Shown: one piece after another, positions 32,864-40,630 of the stretch
Layout: each line of letters starts with the position of its first letter
Position numbering within the stretch: position 1 is the first letter of the stretch
Source: Clostridia bacterium
GTDB lineage: Bacteria > Bacillota_A > Clostridia > Christensenellales > UBA1750
Reading direction: 5' to 3'
Length of the DNA: 46,398 bases
Assembly: GCA_017413675.1 (NCBI GenBank)
Contig: JAFPSR010000026.1
Location: 1-46,398 of the forward strand
Notes under the pieces: model-generated
What the model was told of the DNA's origin: nothing
Seen by the model: only the letters and a program-made list of their open reading frames with translations
The model's database searches: none
Position numbers and translations under genes: made by a program

Positions 32864-34141
32864 TCAGCGGACCGGTTCCAGGACTTCCATGCCGCAGAAC
32901 GGGCGCAGCGCTTCGGGGATGACCACCGAACCGTCTCCCTGCTGGAACTGTTCCACAATGGCCGGGATCAGGCGGGAAGTCGCCAGTCCGGACCCGTTCA
33001 GGGTATGCACGTACTCGATGCGGCGGGTTTCCTGGCGGCGGAAACGGATGTTGCCGCGGCGGGCCTGGTAATCATGCGCGTTGGATACGCTGGAGCATTC
33101 CTTGTATTCGTTCATGCTGGGAATCCACAGTTCAATATCATACGTGGTTGCCATGGATGCCGAGCAGTCCGCGGCAGCCAGCTTGCTGAGCTGATAGTGC
33201 AGGCCGAGGCCTTCCACCAGCGCGCAGGCTTTGCGGATCAGTTCTTTAAGCATCGCATCGGAATCCTCCGGACGGGTGTAGCCGAACATCTCCACCTTGT
33301 TGAACTGGTGGCCGCGGATCATGCCGCGTTCGCTGGCACGGTAGGTGCCGGCTTCCTGGCGGTAGCAGGGGGTATAGGCGAACAGGCGGCGGGGCAGGTC
33401 CTTCTCCTCCAGGATCTCATCCCGGTACAGGTTGATCAATGCCGTCTCTGCCGTGGGCAGGAGGAAATGGAACCCGGTATCGTCCTTGACCTGGAATACG
33501 TCCTCCTTGAACTTGGGGAACTGGCCGGCCGTGTAGCCGCAGGCATCCGTAAGGATATGCGGGGGCAGCATGAACGTATATCCGTCCCTGATGTGGGTCG
33601 TGATGAAATAATTGAGCAGCGCCCATTCCAGCATGGCCCCGCGGTCGGTATACAGCCAGTAGCCGTTGCCGCCCATCTTCACGCCGCGCTCGTAATCGAT
33701 CAGGCCCAGGGAGGTGCACAGATCCACATGGTTCTTGGGCTCATAGGGGAATTCGGGCTTTTTCCCGAACACGGAAACCACCTGGTTGTTTTCCTTGCCG
33801 CCGGCAACGACATCGTCCGCGGGCAGGTTCGGCAGGCCCATCATGAAATCCTGGATCCGTTCCTCCAGGGCACGCTGCTCCTCGTCCATCCGTTTGACAT
33901 CCTCGCCCATGGCGCGGGTCTTCTCCATCAGGGGGGCCAGATCCTCGCCCGCCTTCTTCAGGATGGGGATCTGTTTGTTCATACGGTTGCGTTCCGCCTT
34001 GACTTCTTCGCTCTTCGCGATCAGCGCGCGGCGGTCGGCATCCCACTTCAGCAGCTCCGTGAAATCCACCTCTATATTCCTTTTGCGCAGCCCGTTGGCC
34101 ACATACTCGGGATCCTTCCGGATCAGATTGATATCCAGCAT
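32864..34141 (-). CDS. serS: serine--tRNA ligase
   Basis: 425-residue class II synthetase of normal length. It starts MLDINLIRKDPEYVANGL and continues with a long charged helical arm (about 35-100) that clamps the tRNA-Ser variable arm. Motif 2 is FAYTPCYRQEAGTYRASERG in the RGHQF context, and motif 3 is the C-terminal LNGSGLATSRLIPAIVEQFQ. GGAGG lies 8 nt before ATG 34141. Expression is under a T-box leader with a serine-type specifier. It ends in a strong terminator. Confidence 0.96.
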   Translation of the reverse strand: MLDINLIRKDPEYVANGLRKRNIEVDFTELLKWDADRRALIAKSEEVKAERNRMNKQIPILKKAGEDLAPLMEKTRAMGEDVKRMDEEQRALEERIQDFMMGLPNLPADDVVAGGKENNQVVSVFGKKPEFPYEPKNHVDLCTSLGLIDYERGVKMGGNGYWLYTDRGAMLEWALLNYFITTHIRDGYTFMLPPHILTDACGYTAGQFPKFKEDVFQVKDDTGFHFLLPTAETALINLYRDEILEEKDLPRRLFAYTPCYRQEAGTYRASERGMIRGHQFNKVEMFGYTRPEDSDAMLKELIRKACALVEGLGLHYQLSKLAAADCSASMATTYDIELWIPSMNEYKECSSVSNAHDYQARRGNIRFRRQETRRIEYVHTLNGSGLATSRLIPAIVEQFQQGDGSVVIPEALRPFCGMEVLEPVR

Positions 34142-34149
34142 AGTTTCAT

Positions 34150-34385
34150 CCTCCGTGAATTAGTAAAGCCGCCCCGGATCCCGGGACGGCGTAAACCGCG
34201 ATACCACCCGCATTGGCTGTCGGAACAGCCCTGCTTTCCTTCGCTGTAACGTGCGACCACGCCGTGTTCTGCACAGAAAAACCGACCGTGTCGGTCCCGG
34301 GATGGAAAGCATTTCATCCTGCCGGTTTGCACCAGGGTCCGGCTCTCTGCAAGGAGCGGAAATGCATATTTCCCGTCAAAAGCAT
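34150..34385 (-). promoter_or_regulatory. T-box leader of serS, candidate specifier TCC (Ser)
   Basis: On the minus strand, GGGTGGTATCGCGG (34209-34196) is the T-box, with T in place of the usual C in ACC. Stem I holds GAGAGCCGG and GGTGCAAACCGG motifs. At its base, helices GCATTTC/GAAATGC and GGGA/TCCC bracket a loop whose 3' side ends in TCC (34306-34304) followed by A, the expected serine codon. The terminator stem GCCGTCCCGG/CCGGGGCGGC (34190-34168) is followed by only three T residues. Confidence 0.9.
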
Positions 34386-34389
34386 GTAC

Positions 34390-34418
34390 AGTATAACGCG
34401 AAAAGCCCATGTTTACAA
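34390..34418 (-). promoter_or_regulatory. promoter of the serS T-box transcript
   Basis: Minus strand TTGTAA (34418-34413), 17 bp spacer, TATACT (34395-34390). Confidence 0.7.
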
Positions 34419-34446
34419 GGCATTTCGCCCAGTTTCCAAAAATGTA

Positions 34447-34477
34447 ACGAAAAGGGCTGGCCCCGCAGGATCAGCCT
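34447..34477 (-). terminator. possible terminator after pdxA
   Basis: Minus strand GGCTG (34476-34472) pairs with CAGCC (34459-34455), with inner GC pairing, then CTTTTCG. It overlaps the pdxA stop codon. Confidence 0.5.
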
Positions 34478-35484
34478 TCTGCCTGCGGCGCAAGTTCGCA
34501 GGCCGCGTAGATGGCTTCCAGCATGCTCTTTCCCTGTGCCAGGTTTTTCCCGGCAATATCAAAGGCCGTGCCGTGGTCGACGGACGTCCGGATCATGCCG
34601 CCGTTCAGGCCAACCGTGATATTGACGCCGGCATCGAAATCCAGCACTTTCAGCGCCACATGACCCTGGTCGTGATAAGGGGCAACCACGATATCGAATT
34701 CGCCTTTCAGCGCCCGGGTATAGATCGTGTCGGCAGGATACGGGCCGGAAGCGTTAATCCCTTCCCGCACAGCCTCGGCAATGGCGGGAACCAGCTTTTC
34801 CTCCTCTTCCCCGTATCCGAACAGGCCGCCCTCCCCTGCATGCGGGTTGATGGCCGAGACCGCGATCCGGGGATCAGCGATCCCGGCGCGCTTCAGGGTC
34901 GTATCCGCGATCCGGATCACGCTGAGCGTCCTCTCCTTCGTGATGGCATGCACAGCATCGATCAGGCCGAGGTGGGTGGTCAGATGGATCACCCGCAGTT
35001 TCGGGGCCGTCAGCATCATGGCGTATTCCTTCGTCCCCGTCAGGTCCGCCAGGATCTCCGTATGGCCCGGGTAGGCATGCCCGCCCAGGTGCAGGGCTTC
35101 CTTGTTGAGGGGCGCCGTAACGATCCCCTGCGCTTTCTTTGCCAGGCAGTATTCAATCGCCGTTTTCAGGTACTGGAACGCCGCATTCCCCGCATCGGCG
35201 CGGACTTCACCGAAAGGAAGGTCATCCGGCACCATACCCAGGCTGATTACATCCAGTGTCCCATAGACTCCCTGCGCCTCCCCGGGGTCCCGGATTTCCC
35301 GGACGGACAGGGGCAGGTTGCAGAATCCCGCCGCGCGGCGGATATGGCTCCCCTCCCCGATGATCACGGGCACACAGCGGGCATACACTTCTTTTTCGGC
35401 AAGCGCCTTGACGATCACTTCGGATCCCACCCCGCAGGGATCCCCCATTGTCAGGAGCAGCAGGGGTTTTTTCGGGTTATTCAT
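34471..35484 (-). CDS. pdxA: PdxA-family 4-phospho-acid dehydrogenase, probably tetronate type
   Basis: 337-residue NAD-dependent, metal-using dehydrogenase. Family blocks: LTMGDPCGVGSEVIVKAL at the N-terminus, TAPLNKEALHLGGHAYPGHTE in two blocks near 135, a THLGLID metal histidine, NPHAGEGGLFG near 210, and PYHDQGHVALK near 265. PdxA proper acts in vitamin B6 synthesis. Homologues next to DUF1537 kinases (PdxA2) oxidise 4-phospho-D-threonate or -erythronate to dihydroxyacetone phosphate and CO2. The divergent kinase 112 bp away supports the second role. ATG 35484 is preferred over an in-frame TTG at 35505 that overlaps the purine-rich ribosome site. Confidence 0.9.
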   Translation of the reverse strand: MNNPKKPLLLLTMGDPCGVGSEVIVKALAEKEVYARCVPVIIGEGSHIRRAAGFCNLPLSVREIRDPGEAQGVYGTLDVISLGMVPDDLPFGEVRADAGNAAFQYLKTAIEYCLAKKAQGIVTAPLNKEALHLGGHAYPGHTEILADLTGTKEYAMMLTAPKLRVIHLTTHLGLIDAVHAITKERTLSVIRIADTTLKRAGIADPRIAVSAINPHAGEGGLFGYGEEEEKLVPAIAEAVREGINASGPYPADTIYTRALKGEFDIVVAPYHDQGHVALKVLDFDAGVNITVGLNGGMIRTSVDHGTAFDIAGKNLAQGKSMLEAIYAACELAPQAEG

Positions 35485-35535
35485 AGAATTCTCTCTTTCC
35501 GGCAAACCGTTGTTTCACCATGCGATAATCCCAGG

Positions 35536-35573
35536 GGGAGTACATCGAACTCCCTTCTGTTTTATGATAGAAT
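35536..35573 (+). promoter_or_regulatory. kinase promoter with overlapping inverted repeat
   Basis: Extended -10 TGATAGAAT (35565-35573). No good -35 box. Instead GGGAGT (35536-35541) and ACTCCC (35549-35554) form a 6-7-6 inverted repeat over the -35 position, in the 112 bp gap between the divergent pdxA and kinase genes. It is a candidate operator for both. Confidence 0.5.
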
Positions 35574-35596
35574 AAAAAGGTAGGAGGAATCAAGAC

Positions 35597-36820
35597 ATGT
35601 TTGCTGCTTTGCTCGCGGATGACCTGACCGGCGCCATGGATGCCGGGGTCCAGTGGACCCGTTCCGTACCGGATGCCGCCGTCGTATGGACCCTGCCGCT
35701 CCCGGAAAACCGGCCCGCCCTGGTCCTGACTTCGGAAAGCCGGAACCTGCCTGCCGCGGAAGCCGCCGCCCGGGTGCGCAGCGCGTATGAAGCGCTCCTT
35801 TCCGGCGGATACCGCCTGGTGTATAAGAAAACGGACTCCACCATGCGCGGGCATATCGGGACGGAAATCCGGACCCTGCTCTCTTTCGGGAAACACCGCT
35901 TTGCCCTGCTCTGCCCGGCCCTCCCTGCCGGAGGCCGCAGCGTCAAAAACGGGATCCTGTATGTCGGCGGGGAACCGCTGCTTTCCTCGGATATCGCGAA
36001 AGATCCCTATTCCCGCATCACTTGCAGCAGCATCCCCGAGCTCCTTGTCCGGGACGCGGATCTTTCCGCAGCCGTCTTCCCCTGTGACGAAACCCTGCCG
36101 GGTGCCCTGCGTTCCTTTACCGGGGATGTCGCCGTTGTGGATGCCGAAACGGAAGAGGACCTCGCTTTTGTGGCCTCCTGCCTGGACGATTCCATCCTGC
36201 CCTGCGGTTCCGCCGGGCTGTTCGGCGCCATCTGCCGCCTGCGGCAGGAACCGGCCCGGCCCGTCCCCGCCGGGACCGGAGCCGGCCCTCTCCCGCGCCT
36301 TTTGACCCTGTGCGGGTCCCCCGCCCTGAAAAGCCGGGAACAGATGCAGGCTGCGGCCAATGCCGGCTTCCTCCTCCGTTCCTTGACAGAATCCTGCGCA
36401 GCGTCTACTCTGAAAGAGTGCCGGCTGGCCCTCGGGAAAGGAAACAGTGTCATCCTGGATGCAGCCGGCAGCACCAAGGAGGAACTGTCCCTGCTCTATG
36501 CGGATGACGCCCGCGGCCTGCAAAAGGCCGGAGCCCGTGTCCAGGCCCTTCTTCGGGAAGCAGCCCTGCAATTGGCGGGAAGCGCCGACGGGATCTGCGT
36601 ATTCGGCGGCGACAGTGCCCTGAGCATCCTGAGCACGCTGCGTGCCGACGGCATTCTCCTTCGGGGGGAAGCCCAGCCGCTCGTCCCCTGGGGCACGCTC
36701 CTCGGCGGACCGAACGAAGGCCTTTTCTTCTCCACCAAAGCCGGCGGCCTGGGAAACACGCAGGTGATCCCCGACGTCCGCCTGGCCCTGTCCCGTCTGT
36801 TATGTTCCCGCAAGGGATGA
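35597..36820 (+). CDS. four-carbon acid sugar kinase, DUF1537 family
   Basis: 407 residues. N-terminal substrate domain: ALLADDLTGAMDAGVQ and VYKKTDSTMRGHIGTEI near residue 75. C-terminal nucleotide domain: CGSPALKSREQ, ICVFGGDSALS near 335 and LFFSTKAGGLG near 375. This family (DtnK/OtnK) phosphorylates D-threonate, D-erythronate or related keto-acids at C4, giving the substrate of PdxA2 or an aldolase. AGGAGGAATCAAGAC precedes the ATG. Probably the first gene of a plus-strand run to thuA. The precise acid is not readable from sequence. Confidence 0.9.
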   Translation: MFAALLADDLTGAMDAGVQWTRSVPDAAVVWTLPLPENRPALVLTSESRNLPAAEAAARVRSAYEALLSGGYRLVYKKTDSTMRGHIGTEIRTLLSFGKHRFALLCPALPAGGRSVKNGILYVGGEPLLSSDIAKDPYSRITCSSIPELLVRDADLSAAVFPCDETLPGALRSFTGDVAVVDAETEEDLAFVASCLDDSILPCGSAGLFGAICRLRQEPARPVPAGTGAGPLPRLLTLCGSPALKSREQMQAAANAGFLLRSLTESCAASTLKECRLALGKGNSVILDAAGSTKEELSLLYADDARGLQKAGARVQALLREAALQLAGSADGICVFGGDSALSILSTLRADGILLRGEAQPLVPWGTLLGGPNEGLFFSTKAGGLGNTQVIPDVRLALSRLLCSRKG

Positions 36821-36850
36821 ATATGAATCTGCTTTCCGTAGAAAGCGTAT

Positions 36851-36865
36851 GCGCCGAAACGGCGC
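36851..36865 (+). repeat. inverted repeat before the LarA-like gene
   Basis: GCGCCG, AAA, CGGCGC: perfect 6-3-6 hairpin 16 nt before the start codon, just upstream of AAGGAG. It could modulate translation or bind a regulator. Confidence 0.5.
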
Positions 36866-36881
36866 AGAAGGAGAAACTCTT

Positions 36882-38165
36882 ATGATGGATCTGAATGCCG
36901 AAATCCTCGCCCTGATGGACAGTATCCAACTGCCGAAGATGGTCCGTGTCCGCCAGAAGATGTATAGTGAACATATCGAGCCTGCCGACCTGCCCGGCGT
37001 AATCGCGGATCGGCTCAGCCAGCCGAAGTTTTCCAATACATTCCGCGCCGGCGCCCGCATCGCCATTACTGCCGGCAGCCGCGGGGTTGCAAATATCCCG
37101 GTGATTCTGAAAGCTGTTGCCGATTTCCTCAAAACGAAGGGCGCCTATCCGTTCATCGTCCCGGCCATGGGCAGCCACGGCGGCGCAACCGCCGAAGGCC
37201 AGAAGAAACTGCTGGCCGGCTACGGGATCACGGAAGAATCCATCGGCGTGCCGATCCTCTCTTCCATGGAAGTCAAACAGGTGGGGACCACCTGTGAAGG
37301 CCACCCGGTCTATATCGACAAAAATGCCGCCGAAGCGGACGGGATCGTCCTGGTCGGCCGCATAAAGCCGCATACCGACTTCCAGGGCCCCTATGAGAGC
37401 GGCCTGATGAAGATGATGACCATCGGGCTGGGCAAACGCCAGGGCGCGGATACCTGCCATGAGGAAGGGTTCGCCCATATGGCCCACCTGGTCCCCCTGT
37501 TCGGGAATGTCATCCTGCAGAATGCCCCGGTCATCAGCGGGATCGGCCTGATCGAGAACGCTTATGACCAGACGGCGGAAGTGCATGCCCTGCTGCCTGC
37601 GGAAATCCCGGATGAGGAACCCAAGCTCCTGAACCGCGCCCGCAGCATTATGGCCCGGATCCTGATCCCGGAAAGCGACGTCCTGGTCGTGGACCGGATC
37701 GGCAAGGATATCAGCGGCGACGGGATGGACCCGAACATCAGCGGCACCTTTATCCCCCCGCTCCAGGGCGGACACAAGGCCCAGCGGACCGTTGTCCTGG
37801 ACCTGACCGACGCAACGCACGGCGCCGCACTGGGGATTGGCTGCGCGGATGTGACCACCCGCCGGCTGTTTGACAAGATTGATTACAGTGCCACCTGCGT
37901 CAATGCCATCACCTGCACGGTCCTGCAGTTCGTCAAAATCCCGATCGTCATGCCGAGCGATGAAAAAGCCCTGCAGATCGCGGTCAGGACCTGTACCCTG
38001 ATTGACAAGAAAAACCCGAAGATCGTCCGGATCCGCGATACCATGCGGGTCGGCGAGATTGAGATTTCCGAAGCGCTCCTGCCCGAAGCCCTCCAGAATC
38101 CGGACCTCGAAGTCCTGGACGATCCCAAGCCCTGGGCTTTCGATGCCGACGGCAACCTCTGGTAA
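36882..38165 (+). CDS. LarA-superfamily (DUF2088) nickel-pincer isomerase homologue
   Basis: 427 residues, the usual LarA length. AMGSHGGATAEGQ holds H99 and GRIKPHTDF holds H164, spaced like the two catalytic histidines of lactate racemase. ESGLMKMMTIGLGKRQGADTCH supplies a lysine and histidine where LarA binds the nickel pincer cofactor, though spacing differs (K177 or K185, H193). LarA homologues racemise or epimerise 2-hydroxy acids; in this locus C2-epimerisation of a four-carbon acid sugar is an inference. ATG 36882 follows AAGGAG; in-frame codons further upstream lack a ribosome site. The cofactor genes larB, larC and larE are not in the window. Confidence 0.78.
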   Translation: MMDLNAEILALMDSIQLPKMVRVRQKMYSEHIEPADLPGVIADRLSQPKFSNTFRAGARIAITAGSRGVANIPVILKAVADFLKTKGAYPFIVPAMGSHGGATAEGQKKLLAGYGITEESIGVPILSSMEVKQVGTTCEGHPVYIDKNAAEADGIVLVGRIKPHTDFQGPYESGLMKMMTIGLGKRQGADTCHEEGFAHMAHLVPLFGNVILQNAPVISGIGLIENAYDQTAEVHALLPAEIPDEEPKLLNRARSIMARILIPESDVLVVDRIGKDISGDGMDPNISGTFIPPLQGGHKAQRTVVLDLTDATHGAALGIGCADVTTRRLFDKIDYSATCVNAITCTVLQFVKIPIVMPSDEKALQIAVRTCTLIDKKNPKIVRIRDTMRVGEIEISEALLPEALQNPDLEVLDDPKPWAFDADGNLW

Positions 38166-38200
38166 TCCCGCACACCGCCGGCCAACCCTGCTTTCCCGCT

Positions 38201-38219
38201 CCTGCCCTGCGCGGGCAGG
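38201..38219 (+). other. intra-operon hairpin
   Basis: CCTGCCC / GGGCAGG stem with 5-base loop in the 76 bp gap, no T run. Possibly an RNA-stability element or weak attenuator. Confidence 0.4.
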
Positions 38220-38241
38220 TCTATGTCAGAAAGGAGTCCCT

Positions 38242-39114
38242 ATGAGAATCGGTTGTTATTCCCCGGAACTGGTTTCTCTGCGCGGCAGCACCCCCTCCCC
38301 GGAGGAATCTCTCAAGGCACTGGAAACCCTCTTTCAGAAATGTGAAAAATACGGCTATCAGGCCATGCAGTTCAACTTCCTCTCCGCGGTAGGGGAAGAA
38401 ATGCCCGACGATTTCCCGCCGGAGGTCCTTACCCACACCGCCCGCCTGGCCAGGGCCGCCGATGTGCAGCTGATCTCCGTCAACGGCACCTTCAACATGG
38501 TCCATCCCGTGGAAGCGGACCGTCAGGACGGCATCCGCAGGTTCGGCCTGATGGCACAGGCTGCCGACGAGCTGAAGATCCCGATCATCACCCTTTGCAC
38601 GGGCTCCCGGAGCCTGACCGGCATGTGGTCCGTTTCCCCCGAGAACCGGACGGAGGAAAGCTATCAGCTGCTCCTGAAAACAACGGAAGCCATCCTCCCC
38701 TATGCCGAAAAATACAACCTGACCCTGGGGGTCGAGATTGAGGCTAGCAACGTCATCTATACCGCCGAACGTGCCCAGCGGTACCTGAAGGACATCGCCT
38801 CCCCGCACATGGGGATCATCCTGGACTGCGCCAACCTCTTCTATGCCGGTACCGGCAAGGTGGAAAATGTCCGCCCCTTCATGCAGGACGCCTTCGACCG
38901 GCTCGGCGATAAGATCTGCCTGGCCCACGGCAAGGATATCCGGCCCGGGGACAAACCGATGTTTGCCAACCCCACCGAAGGCATGGTGGATTATCCCTTC
39001 TTCCGTACGCTTCTGGACAGCATCGGCTATCAGGGCCCCATGGTCCTGCACGGCTTCCATGAGGAAGGACCCATGCCGGCGGCCATCGCCAAAATCCGCG
39101 AAATCTTCGGCTGA
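38242..39114 (+). CDS. sugar phosphate isomerase/epimerase-like TIM-barrel protein
   Basis: 290 residues of the AP-endonuclease-2/xylose-isomerase-like family (IolE, Hyi, OtnI relatives). Metal-binding positions are seen on successive strands: GVEIEASN near residue 165 (Glu), MGIILDCANLFYAG near 192 (Asp), LAHGKDI near 230 (His), and VLHGFHEEGP near the end. Such enzymes interconvert ketoses and aldoses or epimerise sugars. The neighbours (DUF1537 kinase, PdxA, LarA homologue) suggest a four-carbon acid-sugar substrate. AAAGGAGTCCCT precedes ATG 38242. Confidence 0.85.
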   Translation: MRIGCYSPELVSLRGSTPSPEESLKALETLFQKCEKYGYQAMQFNFLSAVGEEMPDDFPPEVLTHTARLARAADVQLISVNGTFNMVHPVEADRQDGIRRFGLMAQAADELKIPIITLCTGSRSLTGMWSVSPENRTEESYQLLLKTTEAILPYAEKYNLTLGVEIEASNVIYTAERAQRYLKDIASPHMGIILDCANLFYAGTGKVENVRPFMQDAFDRLGDKICLAHGKDIRPGDKPMFANPTEGMVDYPFFRTLLDSIGYQGPMVLHGFHEEGPMPAAIAKIREIFG

Positions 39115-39134
39115 GAACGGAAGGAATCCACACC

Positions 39135-39674
39135 ATGAAATGGATATTCGCCTCTGACCTGCACGGCAATGCTTCCGCCTGTGCGCAGCTCCTCGCCCGC
39201 TTTGAAGCGGAAGGAGCCGATAAACTGATCCTGCTGGGGGATCTTTTATACCACGGTCCCCGGAATCCGCTGCCCGACGGGTACGCGCCCGCGGATGTTG
39301 CCACCCAATTGAAGCCCTACAGCGACAGGATCTTCTGTGTCCGTGGTAACTGTGACAGCGAGGTGGACCAGGCCGTCCTCTCCTTCCCGATGCTGGAAGG
39401 CAGCGGGATCCTGTATGACGGGAAACGCCTGTTCTATCTTTATCACGGACATCAGAACATCGGGGAACTTCCCCTGCCGAACGTGGACGTCCTGGTACAG
39501 GGACATACCCATGTCGCGGTTCTGAACACGGATACGCGTCCCGCGCGTCTGAATCCTGGATCCGTCGGCATTCCCAAGGATGGGACACGCGGCACTTATG
39601 CGCTGCTGGACGGGGATCAGCTCAGCATCCGTGATTTGGTCGACGGACATGTTCTCTTTTCCGCCGTCCTATAA
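39135..39674 (+). CDS. yfcE: YfcE-like metallophosphodiesterase
   Basis: 179 residues, a complete calcineurin-like phosphoesterase: SDLHGN (8-13), LLGDLLYHGPRNPLP near 33, RGNCDSEVD near 70, HGH near 105, and VQGHTH near 119. GPRNPLPDGY is specific to the YfcE group, which hydrolyses phosphodiesters in vitro; the natural substrate is not settled. It lies 20 nt after the isomerase gene and 38 nt before thuA, so it belongs to the same run. Its role in sugar-acid use is unclear; it may remove phosphate from an intermediate. Confidence 0.92.
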   Translation: MKWIFASDLHGNASACAQLLARFEAEGADKLILLGDLLYHGPRNPLPDGYAPADVATQLKPYSDRIFCVRGNCDSEVDQAVLSFPMLEGSGILYDGKRLFYLYHGHQNIGELPLPNVDVLVQGHTHVAVLNTDTRPARLNPGSVGIPKDGTRGTYALLDGDQLSIRDLVDGHVLFSAVL

Positions 39675-39712
39675 AGATTCTATCCATGTCTATCTGAAAG
39701 CGAGGTTTATCT

Positions 39713-40375
39713 ATGCTGAACATTTTGCTGCTCTGTGATGATAAGTGGCATCCCGGTGAAGTGTTTGAGCGCGGGCTCGTACGTCCCCTTTCCCAGAAGG
39801 GTGTTCATTTTGATGTTGTAAAAGCGCCCCGGGATATCCTGACTAAAGAAATGATCCGTACGTTCGACGTGATCATCAACGCCAGAGGACATTCCTACAG
39901 CGCCGCCAATCCGGCTGCCTGGTTCTCCGAAGGGGAAACGGATGTCATGCCTGAAGATCTGGCCGATTATGTCAGGGAAGGCGGTGGTTTCCTCGCCCTC
40001 CACGGCGGCAACACCTATAAGACGGACCGGCTTCCCACCATGACGGAGCTGATCGGGAACGATTTCATCGGTCATCCCAAGATGTGCCCCATTCGGGCTT
40101 TCCCTGTCGGGAGCCATCCGATCACACAGGGAATCGAACCGTGCATGATCCGTGACGAACACTATATGCTCGACATTCACTGCGAGGATGCGGACGTTTT
40201 CTATAAATCCACTTCCGATACCGAAGCAGGCACACAGATCGCGGGGTATACCCGGAATTACGGGGAAGGCCGCATTTGCGTATTGACCCCGGGCCATACC
40301 CAGGCAGTTCTCGAAACAGAAGCCTATGCGAAAGTCCTGTATAATGCCATCCTGTGGTGCGCAAAACAAATCTGA
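39713..40375 (+). CDS. ThuA-domain protein (trehalose-utilisation family)
   Basis: 220 residues with a class I glutamine-amidotransferase-like Rossmann fold. Typical blocks are DDKWHPGEVFERGL, ADYVREGGGFLALHGG near residue 84, VGSHPITQGIE, DEHYMLD near 145, and GRICVLTPGHTQAVLET before the last helix. ThuA proteins occur in many sugar-degradation loci; several relatives act on keto-sugar derivatives, but the reaction here is unknown. The last six codons (WCAKQI and stop) recur at 46218-46238. Codons near the 3' end (GCA, CAA) are A-ending, unlike the GC-ending choices of neighbouring genes. A terminator follows. Confidence 0.85.
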   Translation: MLNILLLCDDKWHPGEVFERGLVRPLSQKGVHFDVVKAPRDILTKEMIRTFDVIINARGHSYSAANPAAWFSEGETDVMPEDLADYVREGGGFLALHGGNTYKTDRLPTMTELIGNDFIGHPKMCPIRAFPVGSHPITQGIEPCMIRDEHYMLDIHCEDADVFYKSTSDTEAGTQIAGYTRNYGEGRICVLTPGHTQAVLETEAYAKVLYNAILWCAKQI

Positions 40376-40380
40376 TTCTG
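40355..40380 (+). repeat. thuA 3'-end direct repeat, left copy
   Basis: Covers the last six codons, stop and five following bases of thuA. It matches 46218-46244 with two substitutions (both third-codon-position and synonymous) and one extra T in the right copy. The two copies bound an A+T-richer block of about 5.8 kb. Confidence 0.82.
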
Positions 40381-40402
40381 TCAATCATGGGGCCCCCTAT
40401 TG

Positions 40403-40432
40403 ACCAGTATGCTTCCGCATGCTGGTTTTTTT
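40403..40432 (+). terminator. intrinsic terminator after thuA
   Basis: ACCAGTATGC (40403-40412), loop TTCC, GCATGCTGGT (40417-40426), then six T. Its architecture resembles the terminator after the right thuA copy (46261-46292). Confidence 0.92.
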
Positions 40433-40630
40433 CTGCCCGTCTTTGAGAAAGAATCTTTTTTCAGAAAAAATGAAAGCAGATGCTTGATTCTTCAAAACAG
40501 ATAATATACAATCAAGTTGGTAAAAATAAACAAATATTTTCAATGTATATTGTTCACTTCTACCATTAATTATGAAAGTATCATGATTTCTGTTGGAATC
40601 TCTGTATCTTTCCAGGGAGGAGGAGTATAA
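40433..40630 (+). other. AT-rich leader before the exported-protein cluster
   Basis: About 200 bases, much richer in A+T than the DNA to the left. It must hold the promoter of the following three-gene cluster, but several TATA-like boxes (near 40503 and 40543) compete and no pair with good spacing stands out. It ends in GGGAGGAGGAG, a strong ribosome site 7 nt before the start. Confidence 0.4.

Noticed and set aside
31976..34249. 757-codon plus-strand frame opposite the acetyltransferase and serS
   Set aside because: It crosses two established genes, a terminator and a T-box on the other strand; it is a shadow.
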